DNA from: an uncultured Clostridia bacterium
GTDB taxonomy: Bacteria > Bacillota > Clostridia > Christensenellales > UBA1242
Length of the DNA: 17,366 bases
Direction: 5' to 3'
Assembly (NCBI GenBank): GCA_944372715.1
Contig: CALVZZ010000081.1
Span: forward strand, 1 to 17,366
Within the stretch, counting starts at the first letter, position 1. Every line of letters begins with the position of its first letter. Shown piece by piece: positions 1-7,663 of the stretch. The position numbers and the translations under genes are program-made. Under the pieces are notes generated by a model that searched no databases, was not told the origin of the DNA, and saw nothing but the letters and a program-made list of their open reading frames with translations.

Positions 1-96
1 TTTTGCAGTTTTTTCAGTATTATTTTCTTTTGCATTTACCTTTTTCTTTAATGTATTTTTTTTTGATTTAGTTGAAATATCATTTTTTTTACTCAT
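1..96 (-). CDS. Partial lysine-rich protein, N-terminus only
   Basis: This frame stays open to the left edge, so only about 32 N-terminal residues are visible. They begin MSKKNDISTKSKK and are dominated by Lys, Asn, Ser and Thr, with no hydrophobic segment. This looks like a disordered cytoplasmic leader or a basic nucleic-acid-binding tail. An in-frame ATG also exists at 111, but the promoter at 119-147 would start transcription almost on that codon. The ATG at 96 has a short leader with a weak GGAAAA in front and is preferred. The family is not recognisable from this fragment. The gene is transcribed separately from the gene upstream, which ends at 153. Confidence 0.5.
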   Translation of the reverse strand, partial: MSKKNDISTKSKKNTLKKKVNAKENNTEKTAK

Positions 97-118
97 TTTT
101 ATATTTTCCATATTTAAT

Positions 119-147
119 ATGATACATTATTTATTAATAATTGTCTA
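119..147 (-). promoter_or_regulatory. Sigma-A-type promoter for the left-edge gene
   Basis: Read on the minus strand, TAGACA (142-147) and TATCAT (119-124) are separated by exactly 17 bases. Each hexamer matches 5 of 6 consensus positions. Transcription would start near 112, just upstream of the start of the partial lysine-rich gene. It sits directly after the stop codon of the upstream gene at 153, where no hairpin terminator is seen. Confidence 0.6.
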
Positions 148-152
148 CTAAT

Positions 153-758
153 TTATGCGTTTAACAGCCAATTTTCAGGTACATCTTTCCATATGCTTAA
201 ATAATTATAATCTGAGTTCTCATATTCTAATGTTTCAAAAATTATAATAATCTCATAATATTGATCCATTTTAAAAAATTTTTCTTGTGTTGGCAAGTAC
301 AACGATTGACAAAAATTTGTAATTACTCCCGGTTCCAACACTGAATTATAAAAATAATAGCCATTAAATAAAATCCAACTTTCATTTGCGACTACAAGAT
401 TAATATCTATCATATTACCTTCTTCATCACAAACATAAGCTCTACCACGAACAACTGTTTTAACATCATTTAAAGGTAAAGATATTTTAACAACTTGGTT
501 TATTTTAGCCCCCGGAATATTTGTTCCATCGTATGTGATAGAAGTTGAAAATGCTCCTTGAGATTTTACATTTACATTAACAACTTCACCTATTTGTATA
601 TTACCCACAGAAAAATTTTTTTGTTTAAAAAAATCTGTAAACAATAATACAGTTTCTATTATTAATAAAACACATAATAAACTTATTATAAAAATAAACC
701 ACTTTGTAGAAGTTTTAATAATTTTATTATTTTTAGGAAATGCTTTAATTTCTTGCAT
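153..758 (-). CDS. Membrane-anchored surface protein, SipW-cognate/camelysin-like
   Basis: A 201-residue protein with a basic N-terminus (KNNKIIKTSTKW), one membrane segment at about 20-40, and a beta-rich outer domain. Directly after the membrane segment come FTD (40-42) and NFSVGNIQI (48-56). This resembles the AYFTD...NTFTVGNV pattern of SipW-cognate signal peptides (TasA/camelysin class). Later NGYYFYNSVLEPG (132-144) and IFETLEYEN (173-181) match the GYYYY-L-PG and E-AIQA-like stretches seen in that class. Small residues before FTD are missing (LLFTD), so cleavage is doubtful and it may stay anchored. A TTG at 806 overlaps the stop of the upstream flippase-like gene (TTGA) and would add 16 residues. 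The ATG at 758 gives the usual basic-then-hydrophobic signal layout. Neither start has a clear ribosome site. The family assignment rests on motif resemblance only. Confidence 0.6.
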   Translation of the reverse strand: MQEIKAFPKNNKIIKTSTKWFIFIISLLCVLLIIETVLLFTDFFKQKNFSVGNIQIGEVVNVNVKSQGAFSTSITYDGTNIPGAKINQVVKISLPLNDVKTVVRGRAYVCDEEGNMIDINLVVANESWILFNGYYFYNSVLEPGVITNFCQSLYLPTQEKFFKMDQYYEIIIIFETLEYENSDYNYLSIWKDVPENWLLNA

Positions 759-802
759 AATAGCATTTTTGACAATAATATAAAAAATAAACAAAAAGTA
801 GA

Positions 803-2059
803 TCAATATTTAATTAATCTACTTTTGCTCTTTTTAAAATTTTTTAATTTTTGCTCTCTAAACTCTTTGCTTTCAGCTTCAAGTTCCCATTTTCTTTTTA
901 ACCAGCTGTATTTTTTATTACCAATAAAGTAATCATACATTATAATAGACACACCTTGCAACATAAAAATATAGTAGCCCATAAATCTCCAAATAATTAA
1001 TGCCCAAAATAATGTTCCATCTTTAAAAAATTGACTAAACAGCGCTGTAAATGAAAGTTCGCTTACTCCTGTTCCTCCTGGTAATGGAATAAATCCTGCA
1101 GCAACATCAATAATAACAGCCATAATAAAAATTTCTAAATATAAATCTGGTCTCCACCCCAAAAAAGCACAGGCAATCGTAAATGGTATTGTATAAGTTG
1201 CTATATATTGCAATATTGACACAAACATTAAAATAACAAAAGTAAATTTTGATTTTGCATAATCTTGCATCGTTGTTTGGTAATCATTAACAACTTTTAA
1301 TACTTTATTATATTGCTTATCATAATTTTTTACTATTTTAATTTTTCTTAAAAACTTTAATATTCCAACCACCAATTTTGTACCAATTTTTTTACTTACA
1401 GATAAAAAAATTGTAATTAATGAAACAAGCATATTTAATGCATAACCAATATAAAAAGCGACAGATACAACAGTGTTATCTCCTCCTAGATTTGTTGTAG
1501 TTGCAAGAATTAAAACAATTGTTGACATCAACATTATTACAATCTGTACAAGTACATATCCTCCCATTGGAACAGAAATTGCAGAAGAAGCACTAAGACC
1601 TCTATTTTTTAAATACATTATTTGAAATGGTTGACCACCTGTTGCCATTGGCGTTATAACATCATAATGTCTACATAACCCAACAGATTTATAGCTCAAA
1701 AACGGTCTAGAACGACCAGATGTTCTCTTTATCAATATATTAATCCTAATTGTTTCCAATAACATACTTATTGCAAAAACAACTAATGTTAATAGCAAAT
1801 ACCAAAAATTAAGCCCAGAAGTAAACAAGGTACTTATTGGCATAACCTCTTGTGCAGAAAGTTGATAAACCAAAATACCTATCACAACACCAATGTTTAT
1901 TAAGAAAAAAATTAAATTTATAATTTTCTTCTTTTTACTTTTTTGTTTGGCAACTTGTTGCTCTGCTTCATCTAATTGAGATTGATTGATTTCTTGCCTT
2001 TCTATAATTTCTTTAACTTGTTCTTCAGTTAACTGCTGTTCTTTGTTTTCAGATGGCAA
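803..2059 (-). CDS. YbhN/LPG-synthase-type flippase-like membrane protein
   Basis: A polytopic membrane protein of the lysylphosphatidylglycerol synthase transmembrane/UPF0104 superfamily (flippase-like domain). Numbering here is from the GTG at 2125, which gives 440 residues. A charged Gln/Glu/Lys-rich coil (24-68) precedes about eight membrane segments. The family signatures PMATGGQPFQ (159-168) and PLPGGTGVSE (347-356) are intact. A basic Lys-rich tail ends the protein. It has no C-terminal aminoacyl-transfer domain, so it is not a full MprF. Such proteins are thought to move or accommodate lipid-linked substrates; the substrate here is unknown. The longest frame begins at GTG 2125, but the promoter would start transcription at about 2126-2128. 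A perfect AGGAGG (2065-2070) lies five bases before TTG at 2057-2059, so the shorter start (418 residues) is chosen. The stop TGA overlaps a possible TTG start of the next gene. Confidence 0.85.
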   Translation of the reverse strand: MPSENKEQQLTEEQVKEIIERQEINQSQLDEAEQQVAKQKSKKKKIINLIFFLINIGVVIGILVYQLSAQEVMPISTLFTSGLNFWYLLLTLVVFAISMLLETIRINILIKRTSGRSRPFLSYKSVGLCRHYDVITPMATGGQPFQIMYLKNRGLSASSAISVPMGGYVLVQIVIMLMSTIVLILATTTNLGGDNTVVSVAFYIGYALNMLVSLITIFLSVSKKIGTKLVVGILKFLRKIKIVKNYDKQYNKVLKVVNDYQTTMQDYAKSKFTFVILMFVSILQYIATYTIPFTIACAFLGWRPDLYLEIFIMAVIIDVAAGFIPLPGGTGVSELSFTALFSQFFKDGTLFWALIIWRFMGYYIFMLQGVSIIMYDYFIGNKKYSWLKRKWELEAESKEFREQKLKNFKKSKSRLIKY

Positions 2060-2064
2060 AAAAA

Positions 2065-2070
2065 CCTCCT
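2065..2070 (-). promoter_or_regulatory. Perfect Shine-Dalgarno deciding a TTG start
   Basis: AGGAGG read on the minus strand, five bases upstream of TTG 2057-2059 and in frame with the flippase-like gene. It competes with the GTG at 2125, which has no ribosome site and lies at the predicted transcription start. The same bases would also encode Glu-Glu-Val in the longer product, so chance cannot be excluded. Confidence 0.55.
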
Positions 2071-2133
2071 CACTTTTATAAGGAGTTCTAATTTTTATTG
2101 GTTTTTTACCATCTCTCTTTCTCACTGACTTTT

Positions 2134-2162
2134 ATAATATCAAATTAATTTATAATTGTCAA
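2134..2162 (-). promoter_or_regulatory. Near-consensus promoter for the flippase-like gene
   Basis: On the minus strand, TTGACA (2157-2162, a perfect -35) is followed after 17 bases by TATTAT (2134-2139, 5 of 6). The predicted start of transcription is about 2126-2128. It lies just downstream of the hairpin terminator of the foldase gene, so the flippase-like gene and the membrane protein after it form their own transcription unit. Confidence 0.75.
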
Positions 2163-2185
2163 AACTTTTCTTTATTACATAAATT

Positions 2186-2211
2186 AAAAAGTCGCAAATA
2201 TTTTGCGACTT
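2186..2211 (-). terminator. Rho-independent terminator after the PrsA-like gene
   Basis: A perfect 10-bp inverted repeat (2189-2198 with 2202-2211, stem AAGTCGCAAA, three-base loop) is followed in the minus direction by a T run. The stem overlaps the TAA stop (2210-2212) of the foldase lipoprotein gene, separating it from the promoter downstream. Confidence 0.85.
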
Positions 2212-3880
2212 ATCCCAACAAATCTTTATAGTTTGAAGAATGTACAACGAGATTTTTAATATTTTTCTTCAAAACATCAAGGTTCATATTTTCAAAAATA
2301 GAATAATTATCTGTTTCTAATTCTTCATATACCTTATCAAAAAGTGTTTTGTTGTTAAAATTATTTAACAAAGTAGTTTTAATAGTGTTAATTATTTCAT
2401 TTAATTGATCTTGATTAGTTGTTTCTAAATTGAAATTATTAGGATCTACTATTGTAAATGGATTTGTTATAACACCTGCATAGAAGATTATATGAATACC
2501 ATATTCTGAAACGCAATAATCAATTGCTCCATATTCGCCATCACCATTGTCCCAAAGTTTTCTTGATGTTTCAGTAAATGTCTCCACCATTCTGCTATCA
2601 TCTTTTCCAATAACATAGCAATAATCTGCGTTCATATTTCCTGTATCTTCATTATATGTGTATATATAATCCTTAAATATTTCCGTTTTCTTTTCATCAG
2701 AAACACCAGTCATTTCGCTCGTTAATTGTTTATAAATATCAAAAGGATTATAATTCGTACTTTTTCCTGTTTGAATATTTTTAACTACAATTTTTTCAGC
2801 TTCTACTTCTAATGCATCTTTATATGCCTTAACTGATATTGTTCCATTTTTATATGCTTTTTCTAAATTCTCAATTGTTGTTGTAGAACTTTCATCATAC
2901 TTTAATAAAATGTGATTAACATAAAAATAATTCTCGTTAATTACATAATTTACACTTTCCCTGTTATCTAGCATATCCGTATTAAATTGTGTTGTATTTA
3001 AAGAATATTTGGTATAACTTGCAAGCATATCGTTTGTAAGTTTTCTTAAAACTTGACTAACAGATATGTTTGAAATGTCATTGTCCCCACGAATACTATC
3101 TTCATATATTTCTATATATTTATTTTCAACAACTGTATCGTATATTCTTTGGACTTCCCTTTCAAAAACTTCATTTGAGTTTGTGGATAAACCTTGTCCC
3201 TTCTCTGATGTTTTTAATGCTTCTATATATTGCCTTTTTGCTTCTGTTAAAACATCTTTATTTGACGATGATGTAATCTTCTTATTCACAGTTTCAATTA
3301 AAGATGAAATTTCTTCGCCCTCATCATAGTACAACTCAACATTTTGATCTACTTGTGTATTGGTATCTTTTAATTTGATTACATATTGACCATTTTCACA
3401 TACAATTTCAGCTTTCTTTTTATAAGGAACATATGCCTTGTCATCACTTTCCTCTTCTTCAAGAGAAGATGGAATGTCAAGTTTCCATTCCTTTATGACA
3501 TTGCTTTCATAAGAAGCTAAATTTGATATGATTGTATCATAGGCATCTTGCCAAATATCGTTTAAATCCCCATTACCAAAAACAACATTTTGTTTTGCTG
3601 CATCTAACATTACTTCCCTATTAATTAAAATATCAATTGTTGCATCTATTGCATCTTGCATTGTATAGCCGTAACTGTTAACTAATGATGCACCATAGGA
3701 ATTAAACGCAGTTATTAAATCCTGTTTAGTTATAGTGATGTTTTCGTCATCTGCCGTTTGAAATGTCACAACGGGTGCGTTTAAATATTTTGCTTGATTT
3801 TGTGGGAATAAATTACACCCTGTCAAAACAAAGGAAAAACATATTAAACATACGAATGCTAATGTAAAAAACTTTTTCAT
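2210..3880 (-). CDS. PrsA/SurA-like foldase lipoprotein (parvulin type)
   Basis: A 556-residue exported lipoprotein. The signal peptide is MKKFFTLAFVCLICFSFVL followed by the lipobox LTGC (19-22), with the lipidated Cys22. A SurA/PrsA-type N-terminal helical region follows, including ATIDILINREVMLDAAKQ (about 80-97). The parvulin peptidyl-prolyl isomerase signatures are VNHILLK (321-327) and YGIHIIFYAG (460-469). They lie about 140 residues apart, longer than a usual parvulin domain of roughly 90, so an insertion is present. The protein would fold secreted proteins on the outer face of the membrane. AAGGAGA sits just before the ATG. The position after mfd matches the pth-mfd-foldase order common in clostridia. 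It has its own promoter (3910-3938) and a hairpin terminator at its stop. Isomerase activity is inferred and has not been shown. Confidence 0.85.
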   Translation of the reverse strand: MKKFFTLAFVCLICFSFVLTGCNLFPQNQAKYLNAPVVTFQTADDENITITKQDLITAFNSYGASLVNSYGYTMQDAIDATIDILINREVMLDAAKQNVVFGNGDLNDIWQDAYDTIISNLASYESNVIKEWKLDIPSSLEEEESDDKAYVPYKKKAEIVCENGQYVIKLKDTNTQVDQNVELYYDEGEEISSLIETVNKKITSSSNKDVLTEAKRQYIEALKTSEKGQGLSTNSNEVFEREVQRIYDTVVENKYIEIYEDSIRGDNDISNISVSQVLRKLTNDMLASYTKYSLNTTQFNTDMLDNRESVNYVINENYFYVNHILLKYDESSTTTIENLEKAYKNGTISVKAYKDALEVEAEKIVVKNIQTGKSTNYNPFDIYKQLTSEMTGVSDEKKTEIFKDYIYTYNEDTGNMNADYCYVIGKDDSRMVETFTETSRKLWDNGDGEYGAIDYCVSEYGIHIIFYAGVITNPFTIVDPNNFNLETTNQDQLNEIINTIKTTLLNNFNNKTLFDKVYEELETDNYSIFENMNLDVLKKNIKNLVVHSSNYKDLLG

Positions 3881-3909
3881 AATTCTCCTTGCTTTATTAT
3901 TACCAAAAC

Positions 3910-3938
3910 ATTATATCTATAAAACACAAAAAAATCAA
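3910..3938 (-). promoter_or_regulatory. Promoter for the PrsA-like gene
   Basis: On the minus strand, TTGATT (3933-3938, 4 of 6) and a perfect TATAAT (3910-3915) are separated by 17 bases. It lies in the 75-nt gap after mfd. No hairpin terminator is seen after mfd, so read-through from the upstream operon may add to this promoter. Confidence 0.7.
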
Positions 3939-3955
3939 CAAATTTTATTTAAAAA

Positions 3956-6900
3956 TTATTTTTTTAACAAAGATATCAATGTTTTAACTTTTTCTAAGAT
4001 TGGCATATGTAAATTTACTTCAATAATTGGAACATCTTCAAATCTTAAAACAGCACTGTCTTTGTTGTTTTCAATAAATTTAGCTAAATTTTCACTTAAA
4101 ATTTCATCTTTTTTATACAAATAAAGTTTACAAGTATAGTTGTTTATTAAAATTCTTTTTACATCTTCTTGTTGAGCTATATTCTTTAAAAATGCAATAT
4201 AGATGATATTATAAACTTCTTGTGGCAACTGTCCATAACTATCGTTCAATTCATTGACAAGTTGTTTCAGTGAACTTTCATCATTTATTTCACTGATTTC
4301 TCCATATCTTTTTATTCTTTCCGTTTCACTAACTATATAGTCTTCTGGAATGTACGCACTTAATGAAATATCAACTTTTATTTCCTTTCTTTCTTTTACC
4401 TTTTCACCTTTTAGTTCTTTTACAGCATCTTGAAGAAGCTTACAATACATATCGTATCCCACTTTTTCCATATGTCCGTGTTGTTCCTTACCAAGAACAT
4501 TTCCAGCACCTCTAATTTCTAAATCTCGCATTGCAATTTTAAATCCACTTCCAAGATCTGTAAATTCCATTATTGCTTCTAATCTTTTATAAGCCTGTTC
4601 TGTCAAAACTTTACTGCCGTTAAAAGTGAAATAAGCATAGGCAAGCCTGTCACTTCTACCTATCCTACCTCTTAATTGATAAAGCTGAGAAAGTCCAAGT
4701 TTGTCTGAATCTATCACTATTAATGTGTTGGCAAGTGGCAAATCAACACCGTTTTCAATAAGCGTTGTTGCAATTAAAATTTGAAAATCTCCGTTATATA
4801 GTTTTAATATAGTATCTTCAAGTAAGTTTTGTGGCAATTGTCCGTGTGCAACACCAATCTTTACATTTGGTAAAAGTTCTTTTATTTTATTGGCAAAATC
4901 ATAAATAGTTTCCACCCTGTTATAAATAATTAAAACTTGTCCTCCTCTTGACAACTCTTTTTTACACGAATCAACAATAAGTTCATCAGACTCTTCAACA
5001 ACATAAGTCTTTATAGGTAGTCTTTGTTTTGGTGGCGTTTCTATTATACTTATATCTCTTATACCAGACAAAGACATATGTAATGTCCTAGGAATTGGCG
5101 TTGCACTTAATGTTAAAACATCAATATTCTTTTTTAAAGCTTTAATCTTTTCCTTATCCCCAACACCAAATCTTTGTTCTTCATCTAAAATTAAAAGACC
5201 CAAATCTTTAAATACAATATCTTTTGCTAAAAGCTTGTGTGTACCAATAACAAGGTCAATATCTCCTGACGCAATAGATTTTTTAATTTCTTTAACTTGA
5301 CTTTCTTGTACAAGTCTATTTAATTTTGCAATGTTTACCATAAAGCCGTCAAATCTAGATTTTGCAGTTGCAAAATGTTGCTCAGAAAGAATTGTTGTTG
5401 GGCACAAAAAAGCTACCTGCTTACCATTTATTACTGCTTTATAAATAGCCCTTAACGCAACTTCTGTTTTCCCAAAACCAACATCGCCACAAACAAGCCT
5501 GTCCATCACTTTACCCTTTTCCATATCAGAAATTACATCATTTATTGCATTTAATTGGTCCTCTGTTTCTTCATATTGAAAAGACTGCTCAAACATATCA
5601 TAAAGGTATCCACCTTCAGTGTATTGATAACCTTTTTGTTTTTCCCTTTCAGAATACAATTCCAAAAGGTTAATGGCAAGTTCTTTTACATTTTTATAAA
5701 CCTTTTGCTTAATTCTTTCAAATTCTGCCCCACCAAGCTTATTTAATTTTGGAACTCCATCATTACCCATAAATGCAGATATATTGCCAGCTTGTTCACT
5801 TGGCAAATAAAATTTATCTCCACCTGCGTACTCAATAACAAAATAATCTTTTTCAACATCTGCAAGCTTCATTCTTGTCAAAGCTATACATTTACCCACA
5901 CCGTGCAACTCGTGTACTACATAGTCTCCTACTTTGGGAGAATAAAAAACCTTGTGTTTTTTATCTTTTTTTACCACATTTTTTTTATATAAATCATCTG
6001 TACCAATAATTATTGAATCCAAACTTAAAAAATTTGCTGAATATGGTAAATAATCAGAAAATATCTTAACTCCTGAATCTAAATAGTTTGCATTAACCGT
6101 AGTTATTGAATTTTGAAGTAAAAATTTTTCAAGATTGTTTTTGTTTTTTTCATTTCCACAAAACAAACTTATCTTATATCCACCTTTAAGATAAATGTTA
6201 ATATCTTTAATAAGTTCTCTATAATCAAAAAGATATTTTTTTGAACTACCAACCTTAAAACTAATAACCTGCTCTGGATTAAAAAAAGTTGTTTGAGATA
6301 TTATATTACTAAAAATAATTTGAGATTTGTTATCACTTAAAAAAATCTTGTTGTAATCTATAAACAAATTTTTTTCTTCAATAATAGAATTTTTAAAGAT
6401 ATCTGCTTCATCAATAAGTTTTTTAGGCTCTGAAAAAAATATATCAGCATTAAAGTTTAAAATATTGTTTTGTGTTAAATTTTTTAAAACTGCTGGATAA
6501 ATTTTAACACTATTCACTTCTTCAATTAAGGAAAAATCTTCTGCACTAACCATTTGAATTTTTTCAATGTCATCACCAAAAAAAATTATTCTTGTATAGT
6601 CATTTTCTTTAATATCCCAAACATCTATTATGTCTCCCTTAACAGAAAATTGTCCCTTTTTGGTGGGCTGTTCCACTCTTGTATAACCATTTTCAATTAA
6701 ACTTTCAATAAGTTGATTAAAAGTTATGCCGTTTTCAACTTGAATTATGCTTTTTAAGATATTATCTTCACTAGGCATTTTTTCAAAAAGAACTTCTGGC
6801 AATACAATTAAATGCGTAATATTGCCTGTTAAAAAATTGCATATAGAAGTGATAGTTTCATAAAATATACTATTATCTTTTATACCGAAAGAATTTGAAT

Positions 6901-7126
6901 AAGATGCAGACAAAATTTCACAGTTTTTCCCCGTTGCATTTGTTTGGCTTGCAATTTTTTCTGCTGTTACTAAGTCTCCAACAACAATAACACCTTTATC
7001 TGCAAGAGAAAAAAATATGCCTTCACAAGGTTCGTTTAACCCAAAAAGGCATTGTTTTTTTCCTTCTTTTAATCCATTTAAGTAAGTTTTTAGTTCGTTA
7101 GATTGTAACAAAATATCAAAATTCAT
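3956..7126 (-). CDS. mfd: Transcription-repair coupling factor Mfd
   Basis: A 1056-residue ATP-dependent translocase that removes RNA polymerase stalled at DNA lesions and recruits UvrA. Domains in order: a UvrB-like N-terminal region with KKGQFSVKGDIIDVW (about 155-170); the RNA-polymerase-interacting domain around VGDYVVHELHGVGK (about 398-411); a RecG-like helicase core with Walker A GDVGFGKT (about 546), the DEEQ box (about 647), LSATPIPRTLH, and motif VI QLRGRIGRSDR; and a C-terminal TRCF domain starting near EKVGYDMYCKLL. The length is somewhat below the 1150-1180 of well-known homologues, mostly in the N-terminal half. The ATG follows the pth stop immediately (TAAATG), and a GGGAAAG in the pth end serves as ribosome site, so the two are translationally coupled. 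All helicase motifs look intact. Confidence 0.97.
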   Translation of the reverse strand: MNFDILLQSNELKTYLNGLKEGKKQCLFGLNEPCEGIFFSLADKGVIVVGDLVTAEKIASQTNATGKNCEILSASYSNSFGIKDNSIFYETITSICNFLTGNITHLIVLPEVLFEKMPSEDNILKSIIQVENGITFNQLIESLIENGYTRVEQPTKKGQFSVKGDIIDVWDIKENDYTRIIFFGDDIEKIQMVSAEDFSLIEEVNSVKIYPAVLKNLTQNNILNFNADIFFSEPKKLIDEADIFKNSIIEEKNLFIDYNKIFLSDNKSQIIFSNIISQTTFFNPEQVISFKVGSSKKYLFDYRELIKDINIYLKGGYKISLFCGNEKNKNNLEKFLLQNSITTVNANYLDSGVKIFSDYLPYSANFLSLDSIIIGTDDLYKKNVVKKDKKHKVFYSPKVGDYVVHELHGVGKCIALTRMKLADVEKDYFVIEYAGGDKFYLPSEQAGNISAFMGNDGVPKLNKLGGAEFERIKQKVYKNVKELAINLLELYSEREKQKGYQYTEGGYLYDMFEQSFQYEETEDQLNAINDVISDMEKGKVMDRLVCGDVGFGKTEVALRAIYKAVINGKQVAFLCPTTILSEQHFATAKSRFDGFMVNIAKLNRLVQESQVKEIKKSIASGDIDLVIGTHKLLAKDIVFKDLGLLILDEEQRFGVGDKEKIKALKKNIDVLTLSATPIPRTLHMSLSGIRDISIIETPPKQRLPIKTYVVEESDELIVDSCKKELSRGGQVLIIYNRVETIYDFANKIKELLPNVKIGVAHGQLPQNLLEDTILKLYNGDFQILIATTLIENGVDLPLANTLIVIDSDKLGLSQLYQLRGRIGRSDRLAYAYFTFNGSKVLTEQAYKRLEAIMEFTDLGSGFKIAMRDLEIRGAGNVLGKEQHGHMEKVGYDMYCKLLQDAVKELKGEKVKERKEIKVDISLSAYIPEDYIVSETERIKRYGEISEINDESSLKQLVNELNDSYGQLPQEVYNIIYIAFLKNIAQQEDVKRILINNYTCKLYLYKKDEILSENLAKFIENNKDSAVLRFEDVPIIEVNLHMPILEKVKTLISLLKK

Positions 7127-7654
7127 TTATTCTTTCCCTATTAAATTAATTATAAAATCAGAAGAAACATCCATAACATCATTTAACACATTCATTGTTT
7201 CATCATCAATTTCAGAAAGCACATAATCTGCAAGATTGTATGGATTTTCTTCTGGTTTAATACCAATTCTAACTCTTTTAAAATCCACACCAATATTTTG
7301 TACTATACTTCTCATTCCGTTGTGTGTTCCAGCACTACCAGCCTCTCTAAATCTATATGCTCCTAAGGGTAAATCGACATCGTCAACAACAACCAAAATT
7401 TCTGAGTTTTTCAAATTAAATTTTTTCTTAAAAGCTTTAACACTTTCTCCCGACAAGTTCATATATGTTTTAGGTTTAGCAATCAGCACTTTCTGATTAG
7501 AAATTTTAGCTTCTGCAACATCTGCATAACAAAAAGATTTTGCAAATTTTACATTTAGTTTTTGTGCAATTTTATCAACTGTTAAAAATCCCACATTATG
7601 ATATGTATTAAAATATCTTTTATCAGGATTTCCAAGTCCTACAATTAAAAACAT
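7127..7654 (-). CDS. pth: Peptidyl-tRNA hydrolase
   Basis: A 175-residue enzyme that cleaves peptidyl-tRNA released from stalled ribosomes so the tRNA can be reused. It starts with the family pattern VGLGNPDKRY (Asn9). The catalytic His19 is in TYHNVGF, followed by KPKTYMNLSG (61-69), VVDDVDLPLG (89-98, with the catalytic Asp) and GTHNGMRSI (109-117, the tRNA-contacting Asn). It is slightly shorter than the usual 185-195, missing only part of the C-terminus. AAGGAGA lies before the ATG and overlaps the TAA of the GlmU-like gene; its own stop abuts the mfd ATG. This tight packing indicates a single operon message. Confidence 0.97.
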   Translation of the reverse strand: MFLIVGLGNPDKRYFNTYHNVGFLTVDKIAQKLNVKFAKSFCYADVAEAKISNQKVLIAKPKTYMNLSGESVKAFKKKFNLKNSEILVVVDDVDLPLGAYRFREAGSAGTHNGMRSIVQNIGVDFKRVRIGIKPEENPYNLADYVLSEIDDETMNVLNDVMDVSSDFIINLIGKE

Positions 7655-7663
7655 AAGTTCTCC

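Noticed and set aside
759..806. Extending the surface protein to the TTG at 806
   Set aside because: It adds a short hydrophobic stretch before the basic region, which spoils the usual signal layout, and has no ribosome site. It is kept only as an alternative because of the TTGA overlap.
803..2125. Calling the flippase-like protein MprF (lysyl-phosphatidylglycerol synthase)
   Set aside because: Only the membrane domain is present; the cytoplasmic aminoacyl-transfer domain is missing.
3066..3329. Plus-strand open frames opposite the foldase gene
   Set aside because: They are mirror frames of a well-supported minus-strand lipoprotein. They show no ribosome site and no recognisable domain.
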